The notes beneath the pieces are model-generated. The model worked only from the letters and a program-made list of their open reading frames with translations, did no database searches and was not told where the DNA came from. A program made the translations under genes and the position numbers. DNA of 64,000 bases from the NCBI GenBank assembly GCA_963696655.1, contig CAVOLB010000123.1, forward strand, positions 6,086 through 70,085, read 5' to 3'. This DNA is from Hypericibacter sp963696655. GTDB taxonomy: Bacteria > Pseudomonadota > Alphaproteobacteria > Dongiales > Dongiaceae. Positions 17,656-26,856 of the stretch are shown piece by piece; within the stretch, counting starts at the first letter, position 1, and each line of letters begins with the position of its first letter.

Positions 17656-18321
17656 TCAGCGGAGAGCACCGCCCCCAAAAGCGGGCGCGGGCGATCTGAA
17701 TGACGGGCACAGCAGGAGTTCATGGCGCGCCGCGAAGTCGCGGCACTCGCCGGCGCTGGCGACCTCGCCCGCTTCGTTTAGGATATCGCACCATGCCGCC
17801 ACGTCATGGCCGGTGCCTTGGCGCAAGAGCCGATAGGCGAACTCGTTCGGCGAGTCCGACGCGTAGGGATCAGAGACCAGGATCGGCATGATATGGCCGG
17901 GCGTGCGGAGATCGGCCCGGCCGGAGCGCGGGTCGCCCGCGATCCGCATGGTCAGCGCGCGATCGGAGGCCGATATCCCGGTTCCGTCGCAGGAGGCCGC
18001 TTCGATCGAGGTCAGGAAATAAGGGCGGCGATCCTGGGGCATGATGGCGCCCTGCATATGGACGAGGCCGAGCCTCGCGGCCGCGGATCGATCCACCAGG
18101 ATCGAGAGAATCCCACGGCCCCGCACGGCCATGAGAGTGGCTTTGTCGGCGTTCATGAGCAGCGCCGACGAGACGATGCCGCCCCGGCCGACATGCGGCA
18201 GCGATGCTTCCTGGACGACGACCACCAATTCGCCGCTTCGCAAGGCCTCTACCGCCGCGGCCATCGAAGACAGTCCCGTCACCGCGCCCGCGTCATGGCT
18301 CACGACCTCGATCTCCCGCAT
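17656..18321 (-). CDS. RibB-like protein (DHBP synthase family) with degenerate active site
   Basis: The 221-residue product follows the RibB fold: AAVEALRSGELVVVV at the N-terminus, FLTSIEAASCDGTGISASDRALTMR in the middle, then RTPGHIMPILVSD. The catalytic acidic loop DDEDRENEGD of true 3,4-dihydroxy-2-butanone-4-phosphate synthases is replaced by QEASLPHVGRG, and the GGHTEA segment by a SPNEFAYR-type sequence. Riboflavin-pathway activity is therefore unlikely. Its ATG shares one base with the flavin-reductase stop, so the two are co-translated. A flavin-binding or enzymatic helper role for the monooxygenase system is an inference. Confidence 0.75.
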   Translation of the reverse strand: MREIEVVSHDAGAVTGLSSMAAAVEALRSGELVVVVQEASLPHVGRGGIVSSALLMNADKATLMAVRGRGILSILVDRSAAARLGLVHMQGAIMPQDRRPYFLTSIEAASCDGTGISASDRALTMRIAGDPRSGRADLRTPGHIMPILVSDPYASDSPNEFAYRLLRQGTGHDVAAWCDILNEAGEVASAGECRDFAARHELLLCPSFRSPAPAFGGGALR

Positions 18322-18896
18322 CAGCGTCGCTCCGGCTGGCCCGGCTCGAGACGATCCCCGATATCCGCGCCCAGCGTCTTGCAGGTTCCGTCGAGATGGA
18401 TGAGCGGCTCGATGGGATGAGCGACGCGGGCTTCCAGCACCCGCCCGATCACGATGGTGTGGCTGCCGTAATCGAGCGTCCGGTCGACTGTGCAAAAGAC
18501 ATTGGCCAAGGCATCGGCCAGATAGGGCAGCTCGTGATCGTCCTGGCACCAGGTGCCGACATCGAAGCGCTCGGGCACCGCCAGCTTGCCGCTGAAGACG
18601 TCGCTGCAGGGTTGATGCCTGGCGAGCAGCAGGTTGACGCAGAAGCGGCCCCGCCGGAGCAATGGATCATGGATCGAGGCTCGGCGATTGATGCTGACGA
18701 GCAGCGAAGGCGGATCCATCGAGACGGAAACCACCGAAGTCGCCGTCATGCCATAGCGGGCGCCCTCCTCGAGTGTGGTGACGACCGACACCGTGGCGGC
18801 GAGACGGCGCATGGCGAGGCGAAACCGGAGGCCCGGGTCGCCGCCATCCGGAAGGCTGCTCTGAGGATCGATGGGAAGGGGCTGAGAGCGGGGCAT
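18321..18896 (-). CDS. NAD(P)H:flavin reductase (HpaC/RutF family)
   Basis: The 191-residue flavin reductase has a split-barrel FMN-binding domain: LRFRLAMRRLAATVSVVTT, GMTATSVVSVSMDPPSLLVSI, RFCVNLLLARHQ and the C-terminal YGSHTIVIGRVLEARV. It would supply reduced FMN to the luciferase-like monooxygenase at 28007, as RutF does for RutA. Two in-frame ATGs further upstream (18929 and 18911) exist, but the first lies within the predicted operator, so 18896 (MPRSQPLPI) is preferred. It overlaps the RibB-like gene by one base. Confidence 0.88.
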   Translation of the reverse strand: MPRSQPLPIDPQSSLPDGGDPGLRFRLAMRRLAATVSVVTTLEEGARYGMTATSVVSVSMDPPSLLVSINRRASIHDPLLRRGRFCVNLLLARHQPCSDVFSGKLAVPERFDVGTWCQDDHELPYLADALANVFCTVDRTLDYGSHTIVIGRVLEARVAHPIEPLIHLDGTCKTLGADIGDRLEPGQPERR

Positions 18897-18914
18897 TGCA
18901 GGCTCTCGCATCAG

Positions 18915-18934
18915 TGACTGAGTGATCATTCATA
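18915..18934. promoter_or_regulatory. Candidate TetR operator upstream of the flavin reductase
   Basis: The imperfect palindrome TGAGTGATCATTCA (18919-18932), within the longer TGACTGAGTGATCATTCATA, closely matches TGAGTGATCAGTCA at 30374-30387 at the start of the amidase gene, and its half-site ACTGAGTGA matches the arms at 30313-30334. Sharing of the motif at both ends of the cluster suggests control by the TetR protein encoded at 29252. The motif was found by eye. Confidence 0.6.
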
Positions 18935-18963
18935 TATATGGCAAGACCGGGATTGGTCAATCC

Positions 18964-19824
18964 TCAAACGCCGCAATCAGTGCTTTTGCCGGACAGGTAA
19001 TCCCCCGGCCATGCCGTATCGAAGAGGCTGAGAGTGAGCTTTTGCGTGGCTCGGCGTGGCAGCCCATAGACTTGGCCGAGCCGGTGTGGCGGCTCGTGGC
19101 CAGGAGGCAATCCATTGATTTCTATGGCTTCCCCTCGCGTTATGCCCGCGCTGGCCAATCGGGCCAGGGTCGCCTCGGGATGCGTCGAGCGCAGACAGAC
19201 GAACATCGCGCCGGCCTTGCTCTTCGCGTACTGGGCGCCGAAGGGGCCCTGATCGGACCAGGGGCGGCTAAGCTCCACATAGGCGCCCTCGAACAGCAGG
19301 AAGGCGCTCGTCGTCATGAAGTCCGGGAAACGCCACTGCCCCAGCTCGGCCGACGCCTCCGAGCCCGAGTGGGCCTTGATTTCGGCTAGGGCCGGGTCGA
19401 GGTCGCCGACCACAAAGGCGATGTGGTCGAGGTCCAGGTCCTGCTCGGAAACGCGGACCTCGAGCGCCGGCGCATGGCCACCGAGCAGAAGGAGGCCGCT
19501 TTCGGGAAGCCCGATCAGGCCGAGCATGGCGAGAGGCCCCGAACCGCAGAGCGGCGGACCGCCGGCCACCAACCCCTCCGCCGGCCCGAACGCCACGAAG
19601 CCTGGACCTCGGGTCTTCAGAAAATCCGCAACCGGGTTCCCGTCCTCGCGCGGCTCGACGACGAGCAGATCGCCGCTCGCGAAGGCATAGAGCGCTGCAA
19701 CGAGCGGGCCTTCCCGCGTGGACCAAGCGCTCGCCACATCCAGCCCTTGCCGCATGAAATCGGCGAAGGGATCGAGCGCCTCGACCGCCGCCAGAATCCG
19801 CAATCGCGGAAGTTTCTGTTTCAT
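18964..19824 (-). CDS. VOC/glyoxalase-like domain protein
   Basis: The 286-residue protein has a vicinal-oxygen-chelate-type segment, LDLDHIAFVVGDLDPALAEI, with the usual strand-helix start of a glyoxalase_3-like domain (about residues 130-150) and an ELSRPW ending (FLLFEGAYVELSRPW). The N-terminal 120 residues are less clear and may form a degenerate partner domain. VOC proteins include extradiol dioxygenases and epimerases; the specific reaction is unknown. It belongs to the minus-strand catabolic series. Confidence 0.65.
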   Translation of the reverse strand: MKQKLPRLRILAAVEALDPFADFMRQGLDVASAWSTREGPLVAALYAFASGDLLVVEPREDGNPVADFLKTRGPGFVAFGPAEGLVAGGPPLCGSGPLAMLGLIGLPESGLLLLGGHAPALEVRVSEQDLDLDHIAFVVGDLDPALAEIKAHSGSEASAELGQWRFPDFMTTSAFLLFEGAYVELSRPWSDQGPFGAQYAKSKAGAMFVCLRSTHPEATLARLASAGITRGEAIEINGLPPGHEPPHRLGQVYGLPRRATQKLTLSLFDTAWPGDYLSGKSTDCGV

Positions 19825-19845
19825 CGTCCCGCCCGACGGGCGCGC

Positions 19846-20637
19846 CTAGCGGAAGACCGGCTTGCGCTTGCCCAGGAAGGCATTGACCAATTCCCGATGT
19901 TCTTCGGTCTCGCCGAGAACGCTGTTGCCGAGCCGCTCGAGCGTGCGCGAGGTGTCGAGATCCGCGTTGGCGCAAGCCTGCAGAATGATTTTCGACAGAC
20001 CCACCGACATGGGCGAGTACTCGCAGATCTCGGCCGCGAAGCTCTTGGCGCGCGTCATCAGCTCCGCGTCCGGAACCAGCTCGGTCGCCAGGCCGTAGCG
20101 ATCGGCGGTGGCGGAATCGACCATGCGTCCGCGCATCACCAGCTCCTTGGCCCGTAGCAGCCCGATCGCCTTGACCAGCCTCGAGCAGCCACCGGAGCCG
20201 GGGATGAGCCCGACCCGCATCTCCGGAAAGCCGAGGCGCGCGCTCTGTGCGACGAGGCGGAAATCGCAGGAGAGAGCGAGCTCGAGACCGCCGCCGGCAC
20301 AGACGCCGTTGATGGCAGCGATGACCGGCACCTCGGTCTGCTCGATATCGTCGAGGAAATTATGGATGCCGCGCGCGAGCGTACGGAAATCGCGCGACGT
20401 GACCTTCTCTTTGCTGCGCTCGCGCATCTCGTTCACGTCCTCGCCGGCCGAGAAGGCGCGGCCGGTCCCGGTGATGATCATCACGCGAATCTTGTTGTTG
20501 CCCTGGATATAGCGCATGAGGTCGCGCATCTCGACCCGCATGGCCTCGTTCCAGGAATTCAGCGTCTCCGGTCTGTTCAAACGCACCGTGAGGGCGCCAT
20601 CTTCCTCGTCGACGACGAGATAGCGATAGCTGGACAT
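19846..20637 (-). CDS. Enoyl-CoA hydratase/isomerase family protein
   Basis: The 263-residue crotonase has an oxyanion-hole segment GRAFSAGEDVNEM and GGGLELALSCDFRLVA, and carries both glutamates used for hydration (GGGLELAL and GFPEMRVGLIPGSGG). It probably hydrates an unsaturated acyl-CoA produced after the CoA-ligase step encoded at 21970. It lies 20 bp downstream of the alpha/beta hydrolase gene in the operon. Confidence 0.93.
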   Translation of the reverse strand: MSSYRYLVVDEEDGALTVRLNRPETLNSWNEAMRVEMRDLMRYIQGNNKIRVMIITGTGRAFSAGEDVNEMRERSKEKVTSRDFRTLARGIHNFLDDIEQTEVPVIAAINGVCAGGGLELALSCDFRLVAQSARLGFPEMRVGLIPGSGGCSRLVKAIGLLRAKELVMRGRMVDSATADRYGLATELVPDAELMTRAKSFAAEICEYSPMSVGLSKIILQACANADLDTSRTLERLGNSVLGETEEHRELVNAFLGKRKPVFR

Positions 20638-20657
20638 TTAGTTTCCTTTCGCCGGTC

Positions 20658-21485
20658 CTATCGGATTTTTGTGCTTCTCAGAAAATCGAGGCAGACGCGG
20701 TTGAACTCGTCGGCCATCTCCCACATCGCGACATGGCTCGAGCGCGGCCCCCGGAAGAAGTGGTAGGCCGAATGCCCGATGGCGGCATGGACCTGCTCGC
20801 CATAGCGATAGGGCGTGTTCATATCGAGTTCGCCCGCGGTGATCAGGGTCGGCACGCGGATGGTGCCGAGGCGATCGAGGGTGTCATGTGTCGCATCGGC
20901 ATGGAGCTGGCCGCCGAAACCGGCATCGGAGGCAAGATGGGGATTCTTGATCAGGCAGCGATCGACCATCTCCGCCACCGGCGCCGGCCCGCGGCTGTTG
21001 AGATAGTCGGGGCTCATGATCAGCGCCTGCCCGAACTTGAAGGCCAGCCGCCGCTCCTTGGCTTTCAGGAAATGCAGCATGGGATCGACGAATGCCTGCC
21101 GGAACCAGGCATCCGTCCGGCCCCAGGTGGCATGGAGCTGGATGCTCAGCACGCGATCGGCGTGGTTGAGCGCCATCTCCTGAGCGATGGCGGATCCCAG
21201 CGACATGCCGGCGATATGCGCCCGCTCGATCTTCAGCACATCGAGCAGGGCGGCGATATCGTCGGCCATAATGCGCGCCGAGTAGGCGTTCGGGTCCTCC
21301 GGCGCCGAGGTCTGGCCCGAACCCCGGTGATCGACGGCGATGGTGCGAAACCCCGGGGCGAAGGCCGGCAATTGCAGATGCCAGGCCTCATGGCCGAGGC
21401 TCGTGCCCGCGATCAGCACCAGAGGTTCCCCCCGACCGGTCTCCTCGTAGAACATCGAGATTCCGGTCGACAGAGCCGCCTTCAT
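20658..21485 (-). CDS. Alpha/beta hydrolase (RutD-like)
   Basis: The 275-residue hydrolase has the nucleophile elbow GMSLGSAI (serine around residue 98), the oxyanion segment IAGTSLGHEAWHLQ, an acid in the PTLITAGELDMNTP region and a C-terminal histidine in PRSSHVAMWEM. In the Rut pathway the analogous RutD hydrolyses an aminoacrylate or carbamate intermediate; here it may cleave an ester or C-C bond. Position within the operon supports a pathway role. Confidence 0.88.
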   Translation of the reverse strand: MKAALSTGISMFYEETGRGEPLVLIAGTSLGHEAWHLQLPAFAPGFRTIAVDHRGSGQTSAPEDPNAYSARIMADDIAALLDVLKIERAHIAGMSLGSAIAQEMALNHADRVLSIQLHATWGRTDAWFRQAFVDPMLHFLKAKERRLAFKFGQALIMSPDYLNSRGPAPVAEMVDRCLIKNPHLASDAGFGGQLHADATHDTLDRLGTIRVPTLITAGELDMNTPYRYGEQVHAAIGHSAYHFFRGPRSSHVAMWEMADEFNRVCLDFLRSTKIR

Positions 21486-21513
21486 CGGTATTTCTTCCCC
21501 GCCTGCGCCCCCA

Positions 21514-21927
21514 TCATCCCAACAGCGCCTGCGCCTCGATCTCGACCTTCGCGCCCGGATCGACCAGCTTCGAGATTTCCACCAGCGTCATCGCCGGGAA
21601 ATGCTTGCCCAGATTCTTTCCCCAGGCCTCGCCGACCGCAGCACCCGCGGCGTGGAACTCGGCGATGCTGGTGACATAGGCGCGCAGCAGCACGATCTGC
21701 TCGGCCTTGCCGCCGGCGCATTCCACAACCTTGACGACATTGCCCAGCGCAAGGGCGAACTGCTTGCCCATGTCGAGATCGGGCTCGATCGGGAATTTGG
21801 CGTTGACCGCCGGCAATTGGCCGGCGACGAAGAGCCACTTCTGGCCTTGCGTGGCAACCGCATGCGAATAGCCCCGGCCGCGCGCCCAACCTTCGGGCAG
21901 GATGGATTTGATCTGTGTCTCGCTCAT
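21514..21927 (-). CDS. RidA family protein (RutC-like)
   Basis: The 137-residue single-domain Rid protein has KWLFVAGQLPAVN near the start and MTLVEISKLVDPGAKVEIEA at the end. The arginine used by classical RidA for imine hydrolysis is not at its usual place (it reads FPAMTLVEIS), placing it in a non-archetypal Rid group. RutC, its counterpart in pyrimidine ring cleavage, acts on enamine/peroxy intermediates. It lies between the hydrolase and CoA-ligase genes. Confidence 0.9.
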   Translation of the reverse strand: MSETQIKSILPEGWARGRGYSHAVATQGQKWLFVAGQLPAVNAKFPIEPDLDMGKQFALALGNVVKVVECAGGKAEQIVLLRAYVTSIAEFHAAGAAVGEAWGKNLGKHFPAMTLVEISKLVDPGAKVEIEAQALLG

Positions 21928-21969
21928 CGCTTCTCTCCTCGAGTTGAAAACGTCTGCGTCGAATCCCGG

Positions 21970-23364
21970 CTAGGCGCGGCGACGCCGGTCGAAGATGCGC
22001 CGCACCTTCGGCTCCTTCCCGGCGCCCGTGATCTCGGCGGTGCTGCCCGGCGCCACGAGGGTGAGGTCGAGCGCGCGCAGATTGAGCTTCTGCCCGATCT
22101 CGCGTGTCAGCCTTTCCCTGAGGCCGGAATCGTCCGGGTTGCTGGTCTCGACCCGGATCGCCAGGCGATCGCCGCGCTCGGTGACGACGGCTTCGGCCAG
22201 CCATTCCGACAGATGCGGCGCGGCCCCCAGGATCGCGTTCTCGATCGCCATCGGAAAGATCGTCGTCGCGTTGAGCCGGAGGACATGATCGACGCGGCCC
22301 GCCACCGGCATCATGCGCGCGAGCGTGCGGCCGCATTCGCAAGGCTCTTCCTTGACCGCGATCAGATCTCCGGAGCGGAAACGGATCTTGGGCGAGGTGC
22401 GCCAGGCCCAGCTGGTGATGCACATCTCGCCATATTCGCCGGGCGGGACGGGCTTGCCGTCGGGATCGAGCACCTCGATCTTGCAGGCATCCTCCCAGAT
22501 ATGCATGCCGAGCGCGCCATACTTGGCGCGGCTCGCCTCGCAATCGATCGAGCTCCAGGTCAGGGTGTCGACGGAGCCGAACAGATCATAGACCTTGGCA
22601 CCCCAGGCATCCTCGATCGCCTTGCGCGTGCCGGGGGAAGCCAGCTCACCCGCCACGATGACGGTGCGGACCTTCCACTGCGAGGGATCGTGGCCCAGCC
22701 TCTGGGCCACCTCGGCGAGATGAAGGATGAAGCTCGCCGTGCCGGTCAGCCCCGTCACGCCGGCGCGGCGGATGAGATCGACCTGCCGCGCGCTTTCGGT
22801 CGTGCGGCCGCTGCTCGCGGGCAACAAGCCGACGCCGGCCCCCTGCCCCGCCCAGGTGCAAGCCCATGCGGCACCCATCGTCGCGTAGGTGAAGGTGATC
22901 TGCATCAGGTCTTTCGGCCCGAGTCCGACCGAGTGGTAGCAGCGGGACATGATGTCCTGGAAGCCGGGAATGTCCTTGTAGGCGACCGGGAACAGGCGCG
23001 GCACGCCGGTCGTGCCGCTGGTGGACAGCATGAAGGCCAGGTTGCCGTCGAGCTCGGAGGAGTAGCAGCTGCCATAGGGCGGATGCGCCTCGATGTTGCG
23101 CCGCTGGTCCTCGACATTCCAGGTCGGCAGCTTCTCCAGATCGTCGATCGTCCGGATCTCGCGGATATCGACCTTCTCGCGGCTCCACAGATCGCGATAG
23201 AAGGGGACTTCCCTGAGCGCGTGCCCGACGATGTGCCGAAGCCGCGCCGACTGGATCTCGCGCACGCGATCGCGCGAGGCATGGCTGAGATGGGTTTCCA
23301 GCTCCGCGCTGTAACGCGGGAAACGGAAGGGCTCGGGGATCAGGAACTCGGGAAGCTTTTCCAT
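21970..23364 (-). CDS. Phenylacetate-CoA-ligase-like adenylate-forming enzyme
   Basis: The 464-residue enzyme has the PaaK-type N-terminus (VREIQSARLRHIVGHALREV, then VPFYRDLW), the AMP-binding loop LSTSGTTGVPR and YDLFGSVDTL. It converts an aryl or alkyl carboxylic acid to its CoA thioester using ATP. PaaK family members act on phenylacetate, anthranilate and related acids, so the substrate remains open. The enzyme provides CoA esters for the enoyl-CoA hydratase. Confidence 0.88.
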   Translation of the reverse strand: MEKLPEFLIPEPFRFPRYSAELETHLSHASRDRVREIQSARLRHIVGHALREVPFYRDLWSREKVDIREIRTIDDLEKLPTWNVEDQRRNIEAHPPYGSCYSSELDGNLAFMLSTSGTTGVPRLFPVAYKDIPGFQDIMSRCYHSVGLGPKDLMQITFTYATMGAAWACTWAGQGAGVGLLPASSGRTTESARQVDLIRRAGVTGLTGTASFILHLAEVAQRLGHDPSQWKVRTVIVAGELASPGTRKAIEDAWGAKVYDLFGSVDTLTWSSIDCEASRAKYGALGMHIWEDACKIEVLDPDGKPVPPGEYGEMCITSWAWRTSPKIRFRSGDLIAVKEEPCECGRTLARMMPVAGRVDHVLRLNATTIFPMAIENAILGAAPHLSEWLAEAVVTERGDRLAIRVETSNPDDSGLRERLTREIGQKLNLRALDLTLVAPGSTAEITGAGKEPKVRRIFDRRRRA

Positions 23365-23382
23365 ATCTATCCTCGTTTGCTC

Positions 23383-24087
23383 TCAACCGCCTACATAGGC
23401 AGCGAAAAGCTCTTCTGACGATGTCCCCTCTGTCTTGAGGCCCGCCGTCACCACGCGCCCTTGCGTGAGGACCATGAACCGGTCCGCCAGCCCGAGCGCG
23501 AGCGACGCATTCTGTTCGACGAGAAGGATGCAGAGTCCCGTACGCTGCAGGGCCTGGAGCGAGGCCAGCAGGGTCTCGATGACGATGGGAGCCAGGCCCA
23601 TCGAAGGCTCGTCGAGCAGCAACAGCTTGGGTGTCGTCATCAGCGCGCGACCGATCGCGAGCATCTGCTGCTCGCCCCCGCTCAGGGTCGTCGCGATCTG
23701 CTTGCGCCGTTCCAGCAAGCGGGGGAACAGGTCGTAGACCCGGTTCAGATTGGCGCGGAACCTGGTCTTGTCCGTGACGATGAAGCCGCCCATCAGCAGG
23801 TTTTCTTCGACCGTCAGGCCGGCGAAGATGCGCCGTCCCTCGGGCACATGCGCCATGCCGAGCCTCACGATCTCCGCGGGCGCCCGGCTGGTGATGTCCA
23901 CGCCGTCGAACGTGACCTGCCCCGCCATGGGTCGAAGCAGCCCCGAAATCGTGCGCAGAAGAGTGCTCTTGCCGGCGCCATTGCTGCCGACGACGGTGAG
24001 CACCTCGCCGGCTTCGACGACAAGGTCGACCTCGTGCAGCACGGGCGTGCCGCTATAGCCCGAGGTGAGGCTTCGAACGGTCAGCAT
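23383..24087 (-). CDS. Branched-chain amino acid-type ABC transporter ATPase (LivF)
   Basis: The 234-residue LivF-like ATPase has Walker A GSNGAGKST, signature LSGGEQQMLAIGRALM and Walker B LLLLDEPSMGLAP. The MLTVRSL start at 24087 is chosen because it gives the family's usual length; the gene then overlaps livG by about 35 bases. It is part of the LivKHMGF importer for the cluster's substrate, most likely an aromatic or amino-acid-like carboxylate. Confidence 0.93.
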   Translation of the reverse strand: MLTVRSLTSGYSGTPVLHEVDLVVEAGEVLTVVGSNGAGKSTLLRTISGLLRPMAGQVTFDGVDITSRAPAEIVRLGMAHVPEGRRIFAGLTVEENLLMGGFIVTDKTRFRANLNRVYDLFPRLLERRKQIATTLSGGEQQMLAIGRALMTTPKLLLLDEPSMGLAPIVIETLLASLQALQRTGLCILLVEQNASLALGLADRFMVLTQGRVVTAGLKTEGTSSEELFAAYVGG

Positions 24088-24859
24088 GCGAATTCCTGGT
24101 GCCGAGATAGGCGGAGATGACGGCCGGGTCGCTGCGAATGGCATCGGGATGTCCGTCCGCGATCTTCTGGCCGTAGTTCAACACTGTCACGTAGTCCGAC
24201 AACCCGAGGACGAGCTTCATATTATGCTCGGCCAGGAGGATGGAGGCGCCGAGGGAGCGGATCCGCAGGATGACCTGCGACAGCCGCTCGGTCAGCTCGG
24301 GGCCGAGGCCCGCCGCCGGCTCGTCCAGCAGAAAGATCCTAGGGCGAAAGGCCATGACCTTGGCGAGGTCGAGTAGCTTCTGCTCGCCGTAGGAAAGATC
24401 GCCCGCCCGCACATGGGCCCGTTCCGCCAAGCCGACGCTGGAAAGGCATTCGAAGCACCAGTCCTGGAGCGCCGCATTCTTTCGCGCCACCATGCGCTGG
24501 CGAAAGAGCACATTGACGAGCTTTCGCCCCGAATGCTCGATCGTGTGGCAACCGACCAGCACGTTCTGCAAGGCCGAGAGATCGCTCAGCACGGCCGGAG
24601 ACTGGAAGGCGCGGCCGATGCCCAGGCTCGCACGGCCATGCGCCGGCAATGTCTCAATACGACGCTGCTCGAGCTCGATCGCTCCCGCATTGGGCCGCAG
24701 GAAGCCGCTCAGCATGTGAATCGTCGTGCTCTTGCCCGAGCCGTTCGGACCGATGAGACCGTGGATCTGATGCGCCTCGACGGCGAAATCTAGCGCCCGC
24801 ACGGCCTGAACACCACCGAAGTTCTTCGTCAGACCCGTCACTCGGAACAAGCTCGCCAT
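24053..24859 (-). CDS. Branched-chain amino acid-type ABC transporter ATPase (LivG)
   Basis: The 268-residue LivG-like ATPase has Walker A GPNGSGKSTT, signature LSYGEQKLLDLAKVM, Walker B RIFLLDEPAAGLGPEL and H-loop AEHNMKLVL. ATG 24859 shares one base with the livM stop (TGATG), indicating coupling. The longer open frame upstream to 25423 is antisense noise over livM. Confidence 0.94.
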   Translation of the reverse strand: MASLFRVTGLTKNFGGVQAVRALDFAVEAHQIHGLIGPNGSGKSTTIHMLSGFLRPNAGAIELEQRRIETLPAHGRASLGIGRAFQSPAVLSDLSALQNVLVGCHTIEHSGRKLVNVLFRQRMVARKNAALQDWCFECLSSVGLAERAHVRAGDLSYGEQKLLDLAKVMAFRPRIFLLDEPAAGLGPELTERLSQVILRIRSLGASILLAEHNMKLVLGLSDYVTVLNYGQKIADGHPDAIRSDPAVISAYLGTRNSHADRSKPHLGL

Positions 24860-25896
24860 CACTGCGACTTCCTGGAGTCGGCCAGACGAGCGGCGGCCAC
24901 CGCTGCTGTCTTTTGCTCCGGGCGTCGGGCACGACGCGATCTCCAGCCCAGCAACCGCTGGAACATTTCGGGCAGTCCGCCCGGCGCCACGGCGATCACG
25001 AACATGATGAGCAGGCCGTAGATAAGGACCCAGGCTTCGGCGATGACCTTGAGATTCTCCTCGAGGAGGGTGAGGCCGATCGTCGTGAGAACCAGCCCCC
25101 AATTGTTCCCCATCCCGCCGAGCACGACGATGAGGATGTAGAGAAGGGCCGAATGCAGGCTGAAGGATTCGGGCCCCAGAAACTGGATAAGGAAGGCGAA
25201 CATGACGCCGCCAACGCCGGCATAGAGCGCGGCGAGCGTCATCGCGAGGGTCCGATAGAAGATCGGATTGATGCCGAGCGCCCGGGCGCCCCGCTCGTTG
25301 TTCTTGATCGCGAGCATGGCGAGCCCCAGGCGCGACAACCGGATGCGCTCGGCGACATAGAGGAGCAGCGCCGTCAGCGAAAAATAGAACCAGTAATAGC
25401 CAGTGGGAGATTTGAGCGTCCAACCGCCGACGGAGATGCTTGGAATGGGATAGAGCCCCATCGGCCCGCCCGTCAGATCGCCCATATTGACGATGAAGAG
25501 CAGCACGATGATGTGAAAGCCGATCGTCACCAGCAGCACGTAATGCGTCCGCACCCGGAAGGTCACCAGCCCGAGTGCCATACCGGCGACGCCGGCTATG
25601 AGGATGCCCGCGAGCGCCGCGACCGGGAACGGCAGATCGAGCTGCATCATCAGCAGCGCCGAGCCATAGGCGGCGATCGCGGCGAAGGCCGATTGCGCGA
25701 TCGAGATCTGGCCGGAATAGCCCAGCACGATGTTCTGCCCAAGCGCGATCACGACATAGACCATGATCAGCTCGGCCAGCTGCAGCACATAGCGGCTGTC
25801 GAAGACCAGAGGCAAGGGCAAGAGAATCAGAAACAGGATGAAGATTTTGGCCGCGAGCGGGAGTGATGCGAGGAAATCGGCGAAAGACTTTGTCAT
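24859..25896 (-). CDS. Branched-chain amino acid-type ABC permease (LivM)
   Basis: The 345-residue protein has about ten membrane helices; LivM hallmarks are GYSGQISIAQSAFAAIAAYG and NERGARALGINPIFYRTLAM. It forms half of the membrane channel with LivH, with which it overlaps by four bases (ATGA). Confidence 0.94.
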   Translation of the reverse strand: MTKSFADFLASLPLAAKIFILFLILLPLPLVFDSRYVLQLAELIMVYVVIALGQNIVLGYSGQISIAQSAFAAIAAYGSALLMMQLDLPFPVAALAGILIAGVAGMALGLVTFRVRTHYVLLVTIGFHIIVLLFIVNMGDLTGGPMGLYPIPSISVGGWTLKSPTGYYWFYFSLTALLLYVAERIRLSRLGLAMLAIKNNERGARALGINPIFYRTLAMTLAALYAGVGGVMFAFLIQFLGPESFSLHSALLYILIVVLGGMGNNWGLVLTTIGLTLLEENLKVIAEAWVLIYGLLIMFVIAVAPGGLPEMFQRLLGWRSRRARRPEQKTAAVAAARLADSRKSQ

Positions 25897-26762
25897 CGTT
25901 CGTCTTCGGTCCCCTCTTCCCCGAACAACCCGTAGGGGCGGATCAGGAGGATCGCGATCATCAGGCAGAAGGAGATTCCTTCGCGGTAGCTCGCATCGAT
26001 ATAGGTGCCAATCCCGGTCTCGCTGATACCGAGGATCAATCCCCCGACGATGGCGCCAGGGATGCTGCCCAGGCCACCGCAGATGGCCGCGATGAAGCCC
26101 TTGACCCCGAGCGGCAATCCCATCGTCGCCGTGAGGAAGGTAACCGGCGCGACCAGGACACCCGCAATGGCGCTGACGGAACCGGCGATGAAGAAGCTCA
26201 GGCTGTTCATGCGCCGGACGTCGATGCCCATCAAGAGCGCGGCCTCGCGATCGGCGGCCGTAGCGCGGGTCGCGATACCGAGCCGCGTGCGCCCCAGGAA
26301 AAACGTGACGATAGCGACGACGACCAGGCCGATGAGGAAGATCGCCAGCAGCTCGGGTACGAAACGGACACCCGCGATCTCGACGGCCTCGTTACCGAAA
26401 ACGGTGGGGAAGGAGAATCCGCCGCGGCCCCAGATCAACTGGGTGCCATTCTGGATGGCGAAGGAAAAGCCGATGGTCGCCACCACGGCCGGCAGAAGCC
26501 CGCGCCGATAGACGGGAGACAAGGCGACACGCTCGACCAGCGTCATAAGCAGGCCGACCGCGAGGCAGCTCGCGAGAAGCGCCACGATGAAGGGCAGGCC
26601 GAGGAGCACATAGACGCTGTAGCCGATCATGCCGCCCAGCATGACGATGTCGCCGGCGGCGAAGTTCAGGACTCGCGTCATGCGAAAGACAAGCGAGAAG
26701 CCGCAGGCGATGAGTCCGTAGATCATCCCCATGGATAGGCCGCTGATGATGACTTGGCCCAA
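25893..26762 (-). CDS. Branched-chain amino acid-type ABC permease (LivH)
   Basis: The 289-residue permease has the LivH signatures GLSMGMIYGLIACGFSLVFR, VLNFAAGDIVMLGG and LGVKGFIAAICGGLGSIPGA. It is transcribed after the substrate-binding protein gene across a ~95-bp gap. Confidence 0.95.
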   Translation of the reverse strand: MGQVIISGLSMGMIYGLIACGFSLVFRMTRVLNFAAGDIVMLGGMIGYSVYVLLGLPFIVALLASCLAVGLLMTLVERVALSPVYRRGLLPAVVATIGFSFAIQNGTQLIWGRGGFSFPTVFGNEAVEIAGVRFVPELLAIFLIGLVVVAIVTFFLGRTRLGIATRATAADREAALLMGIDVRRMNSLSFFIAGSVSAIAGVLVAPVTFLTATMGLPLGVKGFIAAICGGLGSIPGAIVGGLILGISETGIGTYIDASYREGISFCLMIAILLIRPYGLFGEEGTEDER

Positions 26763-26856
26763 AGCTCTGCCTCGTCTTATCTGAGACTTTCAAGGTCCGG
26801 CAAGATACGAGGCACAGCGGCCGCCGCTCGGCCGCGGCCGCTGTGCCCGCATCGGA

